From: Paraburkholderia dinghuensis
Lineage (GTDB): Bacteria > Pseudomonadota > Gammaproteobacteria > Burkholderiales > Burkholderiaceae
DNA: 64,000 nucleotides
Direction of reading: 5' to 3'
Assembly: GCF_003837865.1 (NCBI RefSeq)
Contig: NZ_RQIS01000020.1
Location: 39,915-103,914 of the forward strand
In this document: piece after piece, positions 48,597-58,232 of the stretch
Numbering within the stretch: the stretch's first letter is position 1
How the letters are laid out: every line of letters begins with the position of its first letter
Notes under the pieces: generated by a model
What the model saw: the letters and a program-made list of their open reading frames with translations, nothing else
The model's database searches: none
What the model was told of the DNA's origin: nothing
Program-made: the position numbers and the translations under genes

Positions 48597-50147
48597 TTAC
48601 GTGTTCGACGTCGCCTTACGCGACTTCGGCATATCCGCGAACACGACGCTGCCCTGCTCCTTCGCGCCGAACAGCGAACCTTCCGACACGCCGCCCGAAC
48701 ACCCGTTGCCGAACGAGAAGCCGCAACTGCCCTTCTCGTTGAAGCTGTCCTCGACCATTTCCTTGTGCGACGACGGAATCACGAAGCGGTCCTCGTAGTT
48801 CGCGATCGCCATGATCCGGTACATGTCCTCGACCTGGGCCGGGGTGAGGTTCGTCGTGCTCAGCAGCGACGGATCTTCAATGCCGTCGACGGATTGCGCA
48901 CGCTTGTACGCACGCATCGCCAGCATGCGGCGCAGCGCGTCGATCACCGGCGCCTCGTCGCCTGCGGTCAGCAGGTTCGCGAGATACTGCATCGGAATGC
49001 GCAGGCTCGCGACGTCGGGGATCACGCCGTCGTGGCCGATGTGGCCTGCGTCGGCGGCCGACTGGATCGGCGAGAGCGGCGGCACGTACCAGACCATCGG
49101 CAGCGTGCGGTACTCGGGATGCAGCGGGAACGCAATCTTCCACTCCACCGCCATCCGGTACACCGGCGATTTCTTCGCGGCATCGAGCCAGTTCTGCGCG
49201 ATGCCCTGACGCAATGCCTCGGCTTCCACAGCCGGGTCATTCGGATCGAGGAACATGTCGAGTTGAGCCTGATACAGATCCGTCTCTTTCTCGACGCTTG
49301 CCGCTTCGCTGATACGGTCGGCGTCGTAGAGCATCACGCCGAGATAGCGGATACGGCCCACGCAGCTTTCCGAGCACACAGTCGGCTGACCCGCTTCGAT
49401 GCGCGGGAAGCAGAACACGCATTTTTCGGCCTTGCCGGTCTTCCAGTTGAAGTACATCTTCTTGTACGGGCAACCGGACACGCACATACGCCAGCCGCGG
49501 CACTTGTCCTGGTCGACGAGCACAATGCCGTCGTCCTCGCGCTTGTACACCGAGCCCGACGGGCACGACGCGACGCACGCCGGATTCAGGCAGTGCTCGC
49601 ACAGGCGCGGCAGATACATCATGAAGGTGTTTTCGAACGTCGAATACATCTCCTTCTGCACGTTCTCAAACAGCGCATCACGGCTGCGCGACTCGAACTC
49701 GCCACCGAGGTCGTCTTCCCAGTTCGGACCCCAATGGATCTTGTCCATCTTCTTGCCGGTGATCACCGATACCGGGCGCGCGGTCGGCGGCGTCTGCGAG
49801 AGACCCGCTTTCTGCAGATGCTCGTAGTCGTACGTGAACGGCTCGTAGTAGTCGTCGATTGCGGGCAGATTCGGGTTCGCGAAGAGGTTCGCGATCACCT
49901 TGAGCTTCGAACCCTGGCGCGGCTCGATTTTGCCGTCCGGATTGCGCACCCAACCGCCGTTCCACTTCTTCTGGTTTTCCCATTCCTTCGGATAACCAAT
50001 GCCCGGCTTCGTCTCGACGTTGTTGAACCACGCGTATTCCACGCCGTCACGCGACGTCCACACGTTCTTGCACGTAACCGAGCACGTATGGCAGCCGATG
50101 CACTTGTCCAGGTTCAGGACCATTGCCACCTGGGCACGAATCTTCAT
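48597..50147 (-). CDS. narH: Nitrate reductase beta subunit (reverse copy)
   Basis: Second NarH, 516 residues from the conserved start KIRAQVAMVLNLDKCIGC. The four Cys groups match the forward copy (CIGCHTCSVTC, CEHCLNPACVASC, CRGWRMCVSGC, CVFCFPR...CSESC), so all Fe-S centres should form. Its ATG overlaps the narG stop (50144-50147). The C-terminus has an extra tail relative to the forward copy. Confidence 0.96.
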   Translation of the reverse strand: MKIRAQVAMVLNLDKCIGCHTCSVTCKNVWTSRDGVEYAWFNNVETKPGIGYPKEWENQKKWNGGWVRNPDGKIEPRQGSKLKVIANLFANPNLPAIDDYYEPFTYDYEHLQKAGLSQTPPTARPVSVITGKKMDKIHWGPNWEDDLGGEFESRSRDALFENVQKEMYSTFENTFMMYLPRLCEHCLNPACVASCPSGSVYKREDDGIVLVDQDKCRGWRMCVSGCPYKKMYFNWKTGKAEKCVFCFPRIEAGQPTVCSESCVGRIRYLGVMLYDADRISEAASVEKETDLYQAQLDMFLDPNDPAVEAEALRQGIAQNWLDAAKKSPVYRMAVEWKIAFPLHPEYRTLPMVWYVPPLSPIQSAADAGHIGHDGVIPDVASLRIPMQYLANLLTAGDEAPVIDALRRMLAMRAYKRAQSVDGIEDPSLLSTTNLTPAQVEDMYRIMAIANYEDRFVIPSSHKEMVEDSFNEKGSCGFSFGNGCSGGVSEGSLFGAKEQGSVVFADMPKSRKATSNT

Positions 50148-53100
50148 GATGCTGCTCCTTCGACGAGCGGCCCTTCCAGCCACTCCACCTTGTTCATCTT
50201 GCGGACAATGACGTATTCATCGCGATTGCTGCCGACCGTGCCGTAGTAGTTGAAACCGTAGGCAAGCTGCGCATAGCCACCGATCATGTGCGTCGGCTTG
50301 AGCACCGTGCGCGTGACCGAGTTGTGGATGCCGCCGCGGAAACCGCTCGTCTCGGCGCCCGGCGTGTTCACGATCTTCTCCTGAGCGTGATACATGAGGC
50401 ACATGCCGCGCGGCACACGCTGGCTCACCACCACGCGTGCAGTCAGCGTTCCGTTCACGTTGAAGACTTCGACCCAGTCGTTGTCCTTGAGGCCGGCCTC
50501 TTTCGCTTCGGATTCCGAAACCCACACGTGCGGACCGCCACGTGAAAGCGTGAGCATGCGGAGGTTGTCCGAGTACGTCGAGTGAATACCCCACTTCTGG
50601 TGCGGCGTGATCCAGTTCAGCACAAGCTCGTGCTCGCCGTTCGGCTTCGCACCGAGCATCGGCTTGATGGTCTTCGTGTCGATGGCCGGCTTGTAGCTCG
50701 CCGAAGCCTCACCGAAGTCGAGCATCCAGCGGTGGTCCTGATAGAACTGCTGACGACCGGTGAGCGTGCGCCATGGAATCAGCTCGTGCACGTTCGTGTA
50801 GCCCGCGTTGTAGCTGACTTCCTCCGATTCGAGCCCCGACCACGTCGGCGCGGAGATGATCTTGCGCGGCTGCGCCTGAACATCGCGGAAGCGGATCTTG
50901 TCGTGCTCGCGACCTTCGGCCAGATGCACGTGATCGCGGCCCGTGATCTTCGAGAGCGCGTCCCACGCCTTCACCGCGACGTGACCGTTGGTTTCCGGCG
51001 CGAACGTGAGGATCATTTCCGCCGCGTCGATTGCGGTGTCGAGACGCGGGCGTCCATCCGTCACGCCAGTGCGATTCGTGATGCCGGTGAGGTGCGCGAG
51101 TTCACCTACCTCGTGCTCCGTGTTCCAGTTGATGCCCTTGCCGCCGTTGCCGAGCTTGTCGAGCAGCGGTCCGACCGACGTGAACTTGTTGTAGATCTCG
51201 CGATAGTCGCGCTCGACAACAGTCATCGAAGGCGCGGTCTTGCCCGGGATCAGGTCGCACTCGCCATGGCGCCAGTCCTTCGGCTCGAACGCCTGGCCGA
51301 GTTCGTTCGGCGTGTCGTGCATGAGCGGCGTGCAGACGAGGTCGGTACGCGTGCCAAGATGCTCGCCGCCGATCTCCGAGAACTTCTTCGCGATCGCCTT
51401 GTAGATCTCCCAGTCCGTCTTGCTTTCCCACAGCGGCTGCACTGCCTCCGAAAGCGGATGGATGAACGGGTGCATGTCGGACGTGTTGAGGTCGTCCTTC
51501 TCGTAGAACGTCGCGGACGGCAGCACGATGTCGCCATAGAGGCAGGTCGTGCTCATCCGGAAATCGAGCACCGTGAGCAGGTCGAGCTTGCCCTCTGCAG
51601 CCGGGCGCACCTTCACTTCCGACGGCTTGATGGCGTGGTCTTCGTCGCCGAAGACCGCGTTCTGCGTGCCGAGCAGGTACTTGAGGAAGTACTCGTGACC
51701 CTTGCCCGAGCTGCCGAGAATATTCGAGCGCCACACGAACATGTTGCGCGGGAAGTTGACGGGATTATCGGGGTCGTCGCACGCGAAATTCAGCGCGCCG
51801 GACTTCAGTTGTTCGACGGCCCAGCCGATCGGCTCGCGGCCTGCGCGCTTCGCGGCTTCGACGACGTCGAGCGGATTCGCGCCAAGCTGCGGTGCCGACG
51901 GCAGCCAGCCCATGCGCTCGGACTTCGCGTTCAGGTCGAGCATGCTCAAACCCTTGTAGCGCTCGCGATCGGCGCCCGGGCTGAGAATTTCGTCGAGCGA
52001 GACCTTCTCGTGACGCCACTGGCTCGTGTGGTTGTAGAAGAACGACGTGCCGTTCATCTGGCGCGGCGGACGGTTCCAGTCGAGCGCGAACGCGAGCGGA
52101 GTCCAGCCGAACTGCGGCCGCAGCTTCTCCTGACCGACGTAGTGCGCCCAGCCGCCACCGCTCTGGCCGATACAGCCGCACATCATCAGCAGATTGATGA
52201 TGCCGCGGTAGATCATGTCGTTGTGGTACCAGTGGTTGAGCGCGGCGCCGAGGATCACCATGCTCTTGCCGTGCGTGCGATCCGCGTTGTCCGCGAATTC
52301 GCGAGCGACCTGGATCACGAGCTTGCGCGGCACCGTCGTGTGTTTTTCCTGCCATGCGGGCGTGCAGGGAACGTCGTCGTCGTACGTCATCGCGACGTTC
52401 GGGCCGCCGAGGCCCTGATCGACGCCGTAGTTCGCCATCTGCAGGTCGTAGACCGTCGCGACGAGCACGCTCGTGCCGTCCGCCAGTGCAACACGCTTCG
52501 CCGGCACGCGACGCGCGAGCATCGCACCGTGCTCCCCGCCGAAATACGGGAAGCTCACGTCGGCCACTTCGTCGTGCGCATCGATGAGCGACAGACGCGG
52601 GTCGATCGTCCGGCCACTACCGCCGTCCTTCAGTTCGAGATTCCAGCGGCCGACCTTCGCACCGTCGTTGTGGTTCGACTCGCCCCAGCGGAAACCGACC
52701 GAGCCGTTCGGCGCGACGATGTCGCCGGTCGCCGCGTCGATCGCGAGCGTCTTCCATTGCGGGTTGTTCGCTTCGTCGAGATTGCCAGCGAGTTGCGACG
52801 CGCGCAGGAACTGGTCCGGCACAATCGCGCCATCGCGCTCGGCGAGCACGACGAGCAACGGCATGTCGGTGTATTGCTTGACGTAGTCGCGGAAGTACGC
52901 GGATTTGCCGCTCGCGTGGAATTCCTTGAGCACGACGTGACCCATCGCCATCGCGAGCGCCGCGTCGGTCCCCTGCGTCGGCGCGAGCCAGATGTCGCCG
53001 AACTTGACCATTTCGCCGAAGTCCGACGACACAGCGACGGTCTTCGTACCCTTGTAGCGGACTTCCGTATAGAAGTGCGCGTCAGGCGTACGCGTCTGCG

Positions 53101-53869
53101 GCACGTTCGAGCCCCAGACCATCAGATAGGTGGAGTTGTACCAGTCGGCGGACTCGGGCACGTCGGTCTGCTCGCCCCACACTTGAGGCGACGACGGCGG
53201 CAGATCGCAGTACCAGTCATAGAACGAGAGGGGCACGCCGCCGATCAGGCTCAGGTAGCGCGAGCCGGCCGCATACGAGACCATCGACATCGCCGGAATC
53301 GGCGAGAAGCCGACCACGCGGTCAGGGCCGTATTTGCCTACCGTGTAGGCGTTCGCTGCGGCGATCATCTCGGTCGCCGTATCCCAGTCGGCGCGCACGA
53401 AGCCGCCGAGCCCACGCACCTTCTTGTAACGCGCGGCCTTTTCCGGATTCTCGACGATCGACGCCCACGCCTGTACCGGGCCGAGCGTGCGGCGCGCGTC
53501 GCGCCACATGTCCATCAGCCGTCCGCGGATCATCGGGTGTTTGACGCGCTGCGCCGAATACACGTACCAGCTATACGACGCGCCACGCGGACAACCGCGC
53601 GGTTCGTGGTTGGGCAGGTCGGCGCGAGTGCGCGGGTAGTCGGTCTGCTGCGTCTCCCACGTGATAAGGCCATTCTTCACGTAGACCTTCCACGAACACG
53701 AGCCGGTGCAGTTCACACCGTGTGTCGAGCGGACGATCTTGTCGTGTTGCCAGCGGCTGCGATAGCCGTCTTCCCACTTGCGGTCTTCGTTGACGACCGC
53801 GCCGTGACCGTTCGAGAAAGTCGCCTTGACGCGCGACATGAACTTGAGACGGTCCAGAAAGTGACTCAT
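50144..53869 (-). CDS. narG: Respiratory nitrate reductase alpha subunit (reverse copy)
   Basis: Second NarG, 1241 residues, with the FS0 ligands (STHGVNCTGSCSW, EPRGCPRGAS), the ESADWYN segment with the likely Mo-binding Asp, SNVPQTRTPDAHF and the C-terminal THMIGGYAQLAYGFNYYG. The ribosome site GGAGA lies 7-8 bases before ATG 53869. It follows narK2 by 128 bases, where a hairpin is present. Having two full narGHJI sets suggests different expression or oxygen/nitrate ranges, as in Burkholderia relatives with multiple nar operons. Confidence 0.97.
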   Translation of the reverse strand: MSHFLDRLKFMSRVKATFSNGHGAVVNEDRKWEDGYRSRWQHDKIVRSTHGVNCTGSCSWKVYVKNGLITWETQQTDYPRTRADLPNHEPRGCPRGASYSWYVYSAQRVKHPMIRGRLMDMWRDARRTLGPVQAWASIVENPEKAARYKKVRGLGGFVRADWDTATEMIAAANAYTVGKYGPDRVVGFSPIPAMSMVSYAAGSRYLSLIGGVPLSFYDWYCDLPPSSPQVWGEQTDVPESADWYNSTYLMVWGSNVPQTRTPDAHFYTEVRYKGTKTVAVSSDFGEMVKFGDIWLAPTQGTDAALAMAMGHVVLKEFHASGKSAYFRDYVKQYTDMPLLVVLAERDGAIVPDQFLRASQLAGNLDEANNPQWKTLAIDAATGDIVAPNGSVGFRWGESNHNDGAKVGRWNLELKDGGSGRTIDPRLSLIDAHDEVADVSFPYFGGEHGAMLARRVPAKRVALADGTSVLVATVYDLQMANYGVDQGLGGPNVAMTYDDDVPCTPAWQEKHTTVPRKLVIQVAREFADNADRTHGKSMVILGAALNHWYHNDMIYRGIINLLMMCGCIGQSGGGWAHYVGQEKLRPQFGWTPLAFALDWNRPPRQMNGTSFFYNHTSQWRHEKVSLDEILSPGADRERYKGLSMLDLNAKSERMGWLPSAPQLGANPLDVVEAAKRAGREPIGWAVEQLKSGALNFACDDPDNPVNFPRNMFVWRSNILGSSGKGHEYFLKYLLGTQNAVFGDEDHAIKPSEVKVRPAAEGKLDLLTVLDFRMSTTCLYGDIVLPSATFYEKDDLNTSDMHPFIHPLSEAVQPLWESKTDWEIYKAIAKKFSEIGGEHLGTRTDLVCTPLMHDTPNELGQAFEPKDWRHGECDLIPGKTAPSMTVVERDYREIYNKFTSVGPLLDKLGNGGKGINWNTEHEVGELAHLTGITNRTGVTDGRPRLDTAIDAAEMILTFAPETNGHVAVKAWDALSKITGRDHVHLAEGREHDKIRFRDVQAQPRKIISAPTWSGLESEEVSYNAGYTNVHELIPWRTLTGRQQFYQDHRWMLDFGEASASYKPAIDTKTIKPMLGAKPNGEHELVLNWITPHQKWGIHSTYSDNLRMLTLSRGGPHVWVSESEAKEAGLKDNDWVEVFNVNGTLTARVVVSQRVPRGMCLMYHAQEKIVNTPGAETSGFRGGIHNSVTRTVLKPTHMIGGYAQLAYGFNYYGTVGSNRDEYVIVRKMNKVEWLEGPLVEGAAS

Positions 53870-53950
53870 CTTATTCTCCGGGACTTATGCTGCGTCCAGC
53901 GTGCACTCTGTGATTGCATGGACGCGGGGTATTCGTGAAGCTAAGTGTCA

Positions 53951-53968
53951 CGGGCGCGCAAGCGCCCG
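53951..53968 (-). other. Hairpin between narK2 and narG
   Basis: CGGGCGC and GCGCCCG form a perfect 7-base stem with a 4-base loop. No T tract follows, so it is more likely an mRNA processing or stability element than a terminator. Confidence 0.4.
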
Positions 53969-53997
53969 GTTGCCAGCGGAAACGAACTACAGACGCA

Positions 53998-55383
53998 TCA
54001 GCAAGGCATCGGCGCGTTGCGGCGCGCGTAGAAAATCCACGTGACCGCCGCACACACCAGGTAAAAACCGATGAAACACACGAGCGCCGTGACGGGCGAC
54101 CCCGTGGCGGCGATCGACGAACCGAAGCTCCTCGGGATAAAGAAGCCGCCGTATGCGCCCATCGCACCTGCAAAACCGAGGACCGCTGCCGACTCCTTGC
54201 CCGCCTCGGCCAACACCTGGTGCTGTGCAGACGCACCCTTGGCCTTCGCAAGGCGCTGATGCTGCGTGAGGAAGATCACCGGAATCATGCGGAACGTCGA
54301 ACCGTTGCCGATGCCGGTCAGCGCGAACAGTACGATGAACATCGCGAGGAAGCCGCCGAAGTTGCCGGCCGATCCGTCATGCGGCAGGAAGGCGATCACG
54401 CCGACGACCGCCGCGATCATTGCGAGAAACGTAAAGAGCGTAACGCGCGCGCCGCCCAGACGGTCCGAGATCCAGCCGCCGAGAGGACGTGTCAGCGCAC
54501 CGGCGAGCGGCCCGAGAAACGCGTAGGCGGTCGGGTTGATCGCGGGAAATTCTGCCTTCGTGAGCAGCGCAAGACCTGCGGAAAAGCCGATGAACGAACC
54601 GAACGTGCCGACATACAGGAAGCACATCAACCAGTTGTGCGTGCGGCGGAAAATCACTGCCTGCTCGCTGAACGACGCCTTCGCATCGGCAATGTCGTTC
54701 ATGCCGAACCAGGCGGCAATCGAAGACACAATGATCAGCGGAACCCAGATGAAGCCCGCGTTCTGCAACCAGATGCCGTGCTCGACACCCTTCGCGACAT
54801 AGGTCTGGCCGTCACCGAGCACGCCGCTGAACACAGCAGTCGAGATGACGATCGGCGTCACGAACTGCACCACCGAAACGCCGAGGTTACCGATACCCGC
54901 GTTCATGCCGGTCGCGAAGCCCTTGCGCTGCTTCGGGAAGAAGAAGCTGATATTGGCCATCGACGAGCTGAAGTTCGCGCCACCCAGGCCGCACAGCAGT
55001 GCGAGCACCAGCAGCGTTTGATACGAGGTCGACGGGTCGCGCAGCGCGAAGCCCATGCCGAGCGCCGGGATCAGCAGCGTGGCCGTCGAGATCGCGGTGA
55101 ATCGGCGACCGCCGAAGATGGGAACGAGGAACGAGTAGAAGATGCGCAGCGTTGCGCCGGACAGTGCCGGAAGTGCCGTGAGCCAGAACAGCTCGTCCTT
55201 GGAGAAGTGGAAGCCGCCCTTGTCGAGATTGACGACGGTGACGCTCCACAGCGACCACACGACAAACGCCAGCATCAGCGCGGGAATGGAGATCCAGAGG
55301 TTGCGGTTGGCGACCTGCTCGCCACTCGCTTTCCAGAAACGCGAATTCTCCGGCTCCCATTCAGTCAACAGATATTTAGACAT
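53998..55383 (-). CDS. narK: NarK2-type nitrate/nitrite antiporter
   Basis: A 461-residue MFS protein of the NarK2/NarU branch, thought to exchange nitrate in for nitrite out. It begins WEPENSRFWKASGEQVANRNLWISIPALMLAFVVWSLWSVTVVNLDKGGF, a NarK2-type N-terminus. The two nitrate-signature regions are visible (GLGGANFSSSMANISFFFPKQRKGFATGMNAGIGNLGVS and GKESAAVLGFAGAMGAYGGFFIPRSFG). It is separated from the upstream narK1 by a terminator placed only 16 bases before its start, so its expression probably depends on read-through. Confidence 0.93.
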   Translation of the reverse strand: MSKYLLTEWEPENSRFWKASGEQVANRNLWISIPALMLAFVVWSLWSVTVVNLDKGGFHFSKDELFWLTALPALSGATLRIFYSFLVPIFGGRRFTAISTATLLIPALGMGFALRDPSTSYQTLLVLALLCGLGGANFSSSMANISFFFPKQRKGFATGMNAGIGNLGVSVVQFVTPIVISTAVFSGVLGDGQTYVAKGVEHGIWLQNAGFIWVPLIIVSSIAAWFGMNDIADAKASFSEQAVIFRRTHNWLMCFLYVGTFGSFIGFSAGLALLTKAEFPAINPTAYAFLGPLAGALTRPLGGWISDRLGGARVTLFTFLAMIAAVVGVIAFLPHDGSAGNFGGFLAMFIVLFALTGIGNGSTFRMIPVIFLTQHQRLAKAKGASAQHQVLAEAGKESAAVLGFAGAMGAYGGFFIPRSFGSSIAATGSPVTALVCFIGFYLVCAAVTWIFYARRNAPMPC

Positions 55384-55398
55384 GATGTTTGCTCAATC

Positions 55399-55427
55399 AA
55401 AAAAGGCACGCCACATACGTGGCGTGC
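55399..55427 (-). terminator. Terminator between narK1 and narK2
   Basis: On the minus strand GCACGCCAC and GTGGCGTGC form a perfect 9-base stem with a 4-base loop, followed by six T (55399-55404). It stands 8 bases past narK1 and 16 before narK2. Confidence 0.85.
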
Positions 55428-55434
55428 GGGAAAA

Positions 55435-56736
55435 TCAGTGGGCCACCGTCTCGCGCTCGTACACCTTGCTCTCTTTCTCAGCACCGGCCTTGGCCAGCGC
55501 TTCCGAGCGGTACGAAAAGTGCATGAACAGCAGGCTGACCACAGTTGCGCCAAACATCAGCATGAAGCACGTGCTGCGCACGCCGGTCAGATCGACCAGC
55601 AATCCGAACAGAATCGGCAGGATGAAACCGGCAAGACCGCCAGCCAGCCCGACGACGCCCGAGACCGCGCCGATGTTGTCGGTGTAGTCGTCACCGATGA
55701 ACTTGAAAACCGACGCCTTGCCGACCGCGACTGCCACGCCGATGATGAACATGACGACCGTATAGAGCACCGGACCGGCACCGATCGTGAACGCAATCGG
55801 CCCACGCGCGCTGTGGATCACGAAATCGGTCGGCGGATAGCTCAGCACGAAGAAGCCCGCGAGCGCGATCCACATCACGGCCCAGGTCGTGCGATATGCA
55901 CCGAAACGGTCGGAGAGCCAGCCGCCGAATGCACGCACCACGCCACCCGGCAGAGAGAAGCAGGCGGCAAGCAATGCCGCGGTCTCGATACCAAAGCCGT
56001 ATTGCTGCACGTAGTACTGCGGCATCCACAGCGAGAGCCCGACGTAGCCGCCGAACACCACCGAGTAGTACTGCGCATAGCGCAGAACGCGCGGGTCGCG
56101 GAGTACCTTGAGCTGGCTCCCTGCGCTCGACCGGGTCGGGATGCGATGCGCGGGATTGCTCGCCGACAGGGCGAGAAAGACGAACGCGGTGATAAGCATG
56201 GCGATCGCGTAGACCTTCGGCACGATCGTCCACGTACCGGCGGTGACGATCAGCACTGGCGCCACGAACTTGTTGAGTGCGGCGCCGGAGTTGCCCGCGC
56301 CGAAGATCCCCATCGCGAGACCCTGGCGTGACTTCGGAAACCAGCGCGCGACGTAGGGGGTGCCAACGGAAAACGATCCGCCCGCCACACCGACGAACAG
56401 ACCGAGCAGGAGAAACTGCCAAAGCTGCGTTGCATACGACACGAGCCAGATCGGCACGACAGTCGAGAGCATGGTCAGGAAAAACACGATCCGGCCGCCG
56501 AAACGATCGGTCCAGATACCGAGCGGCACGCGAATGAGCGAGCCGGTCAGGACGGGTGTTGCGGCGATGAGGCCAAACTCCGCGTTGCTCAGATGAAGTT
56601 GCGACTTCAACGGAATGCCGAGGATCGAAAACATCATCCAGACGGCGAAACAGATCGTGAAAGCAAAGGTGCTTGATCCGAGCACACGCCACGCGGCGTC
56701 TGCCCCGTTATTGATGCTTCTATTTTCCCCGTCCAT
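55435..56736 (-). CDS. narK: NarK1-type nitrate/proton symporter
   Basis: A 433-residue MFS nitrate transporter of the NarK1 branch: FAFTICFAVWMMFSILGIPLK in helix 1, TPVLTGSLIRVPLGIWTDRFGGR, RQGLAMGIFGAGNSGAALN (nitrate signature) and GVVGLAGGLAGFILPI. It is the first gene of the reverse nar cluster. NarK1/NarK2 pairs are known from Paracoccus and Pseudomonas, where NarK1 starts nitrate uptake and NarK2 exchanges nitrate for nitrite. A NarL-type site lies about 95 bases upstream. Confidence 0.93.
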   Translation of the reverse strand: MDGENRSINNGADAAWRVLGSSTFAFTICFAVWMMFSILGIPLKSQLHLSNAEFGLIAATPVLTGSLIRVPLGIWTDRFGGRIVFFLTMLSTVVPIWLVSYATQLWQFLLLGLFVGVAGGSFSVGTPYVARWFPKSRQGLAMGIFGAGNSGAALNKFVAPVLIVTAGTWTIVPKVYAIAMLITAFVFLALSASNPAHRIPTRSSAGSQLKVLRDPRVLRYAQYYSVVFGGYVGLSLWMPQYYVQQYGFGIETAALLAACFSLPGGVVRAFGGWLSDRFGAYRTTWAVMWIALAGFFVLSYPPTDFVIHSARGPIAFTIGAGPVLYTVVMFIIGVAVAVGKASVFKFIGDDYTDNIGAVSGVVGLAGGLAGFILPILFGLLVDLTGVRSTCFMLMFGATVVSLLFMHFSYRSEALAKAGAEKESKVYERETVAH

Positions 56737-56829
56737 TTTTTATGGCCTGGTAGTTAGTGGATAACAGTCAGCTTACTGACTATTTCGGGCGATTCCATTA
56801 CTCATCAGGATCGTGTGACAACCGGACAC

Positions 56830-56845
56830 TACTCCTTTGGGAGTA
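56830..56845. promoter_or_regulatory. NarL-type 7-2-7 binding site upstream of narK1
   Basis: TACTCCT-TT-GGGAGTA: two inverted heptamers spaced by two bases. The first matches TACYYMT fully, the second in six of seven positions. It is about 94 bases before the narK1 start, and the window encodes NarX and NarL. Confidence 0.65.
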
Positions 56846-57071
56846 GCTCTTGCTTCAGCCGCACGAACGAACGCTGATGGGTGTTTGGGTGCGCTCGCAC
56901 CGTTCCACCAACGACAACTGACCACTCAAACGAGCGGCATTAATCCTATGCCAATTAGATGAATTCCCTCTTGTTTTACGTGACATTTTTGCAGTTAGTT
57001 AGTTATGTTGATTGATCTGCAAAGTACCTGAAACACACACGACACAAATCAGGCCGTTTGTCGCATTCACG

Positions 57072-57112
57072 AAAACAAGATTGGCGCGGCCCGGCCATCA
57101 ACGGGCCAAGCC
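57072..57112 (-). terminator. Probable terminator after the hcp-reductase operon
   Basis: On the minus strand GGCTTGGCCCG (57102-57112) and CGGGCCGCGCC (57083-57093) pair with two mismatches, followed by a T-rich but broken tract. Confidence 0.45.
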
Positions 57113-57141
57113 GCACCATAAGACAATATGTCGCACGGACT

Positions 57142-57178
57142 ACTCCACCTTGCCGTTCCGCAAACCGGCAAGGGGAGT
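57142..57178 (-). other. Long hairpin just past the hcr-like stop codon
   Basis: ACTCC-A-CCTTGCCG pairs with CGGCAAGG-GGAGT (one bulge) around a 10-base loop, 10 bases beyond the stop at 57189. It probably protects or helps end the hcp operon transcript. Confidence 0.5.
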
Positions 57179-57188
57179 TCAGCCGCGC

Positions 57189-58208
57189 TCAGCTGGAAAA
57201 GCGCTCGCTCACGAACTGATCCGCCGGCACGCGCGCGGCAGCCGCCGCATCACGCGCGCCGGTCACGAGCGCGGGCGGCCCGCAGACATAGATGTCCGGC
57301 GCCGCGTCAGACTCTGCGAGCGCCATGGCCAACGCATCGACAGGCGTACCGCGGAAACCGGACCAGTCGTCACGGGGACGCCAGACGCACAGTTCCACCT
57401 TCAACTGCGGCAACTGCGCCTGAAGGCTGCGCAATTCGTCGACCATGAACAGTTCTTCCTCATGCGAAACGCCGAAGAAGACCCGCGCATCGTCCAGTTC
57501 CTGAAACTCCGCCATGCGTCGCAGCATGGAGATGACGGGCGCGAGACCCGTGCCGCCCGCAACGAACCAGCGTGGCCGCAAACTGCCCGCGATCAGGCCG
57601 AAGCCGCCCTGCGGACCGTGAACGGTCAGCGCATCGCCAACCTTTGCGCTGTCGCGCAGCCACGCGGAGAACTGTCCTTGCGGCTGCAACCGGATCAGAA
57701 ACTCGAACCGTCCTTCCCAATTGCTCGTGTTCGAGATCGAAAAGGGACGTCGCACGTCGGTGCCGGGGATCTCCAGCTCGGCGAACTGGCCCGGTTCGAA
57801 CTCCACCGCACTGCCGAGCGGATCATCGGGATCGATGCTCAACTCGACTCGCACGGTGTTCTGCGCGATCGTCTCGAGCGCCGTAATCCGCGTAGCCCGC
57901 GCGGACACCGGGTGCAACAGCACCTTCGCGCTGTCGTAAGGCAAAGACACGCGAAGGTCGCTGCGCGGCATCGTGCGGCAAAGCAGGATGGAGCCCTGGC
58001 CAGCCGGCAATGCGTCAGGGCTGTGGACGCCCAGCGCATAGTCGCCAGCTGAGACCGTCGCGTGACAGGCACCGCAACTGCCTTGCCGGCATTGCGACGG
58101 CAACGTGATCGTCGCCGCCGCGGCCGCCGACAGCACGTCCTGGCCTGGCTCGCACGCGAAGTCGAACTGCGCTCCGTCGCGCGTGGTGATCTCGATTCGA
58201 CAATTCAT
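57189..58208 (-). CDS. hcr: Ferredoxin/FAD/NAD(P)H oxidoreductase, probable Hcp reductase
   Basis: A 339-residue electron-transfer protein. The N-terminal plant-type 2Fe-2S ferredoxin has its Cys ligands in CRQGSCGACH and ILLCRT. A FAD-binding domain follows (RRPFSISN, about residues 155-165) and an NAD(P)-binding domain (VAGGTGLAPVISMLRRM; CGPPALVTGARDAA). E. coli Hcr has the same parts but with the ferredoxin at the C-terminus, so this is an analogue with the BenC/AntC domain order. It starts 24 bases after hcp and is very likely its NAD(P)H-linked reductase. The hcr label is given on context. Confidence 0.8.
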   Translation of the reverse strand: MNCRIEITTRDGAQFDFACEPGQDVLSAAAAATITLPSQCRQGSCGACHATVSAGDYALGVHSPDALPAGQGSILLCRTMPRSDLRVSLPYDSAKVLLHPVSARATRITALETIAQNTVRVELSIDPDDPLGSAVEFEPGQFAELEIPGTDVRRPFSISNTSNWEGRFEFLIRLQPQGQFSAWLRDSAKVGDALTVHGPQGGFGLIAGSLRPRWFVAGGTGLAPVISMLRRMAEFQELDDARVFFGVSHEEELFMVDELRSLQAQLPQLKVELCVWRPRDDWSGFRGTPVDALAMALAESDAAPDIYVCGPPALVTGARDAAAAARVPADQFVSERFSS

Positions 58209-58232
58209 GATTTGGGCGTTCCTTGCAGCGCG

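Noticed and set aside
50582..53938. A 1118-codon open frame antisense to the reverse narG
   Set aside because: It is a shadow frame caused by GC-rich codon use of narG. Its Arg/Val/His-rich product has no domain and no ribosome site, while the opposite strand is an unmistakable narG.
53914..56331. An 805-codon frame antisense to narK1 and narK2
   Set aside because: Very charged, repetitive composition (Arg, His, Glu, Asp), spanning two real genes and a terminator. A shadow frame.
57000..57020. TTGATTGATC as an FNR box upstream of narK1
   Set aside because: Only the left half-site fits TTGAT-N4-ATCAA; the right half does not match.
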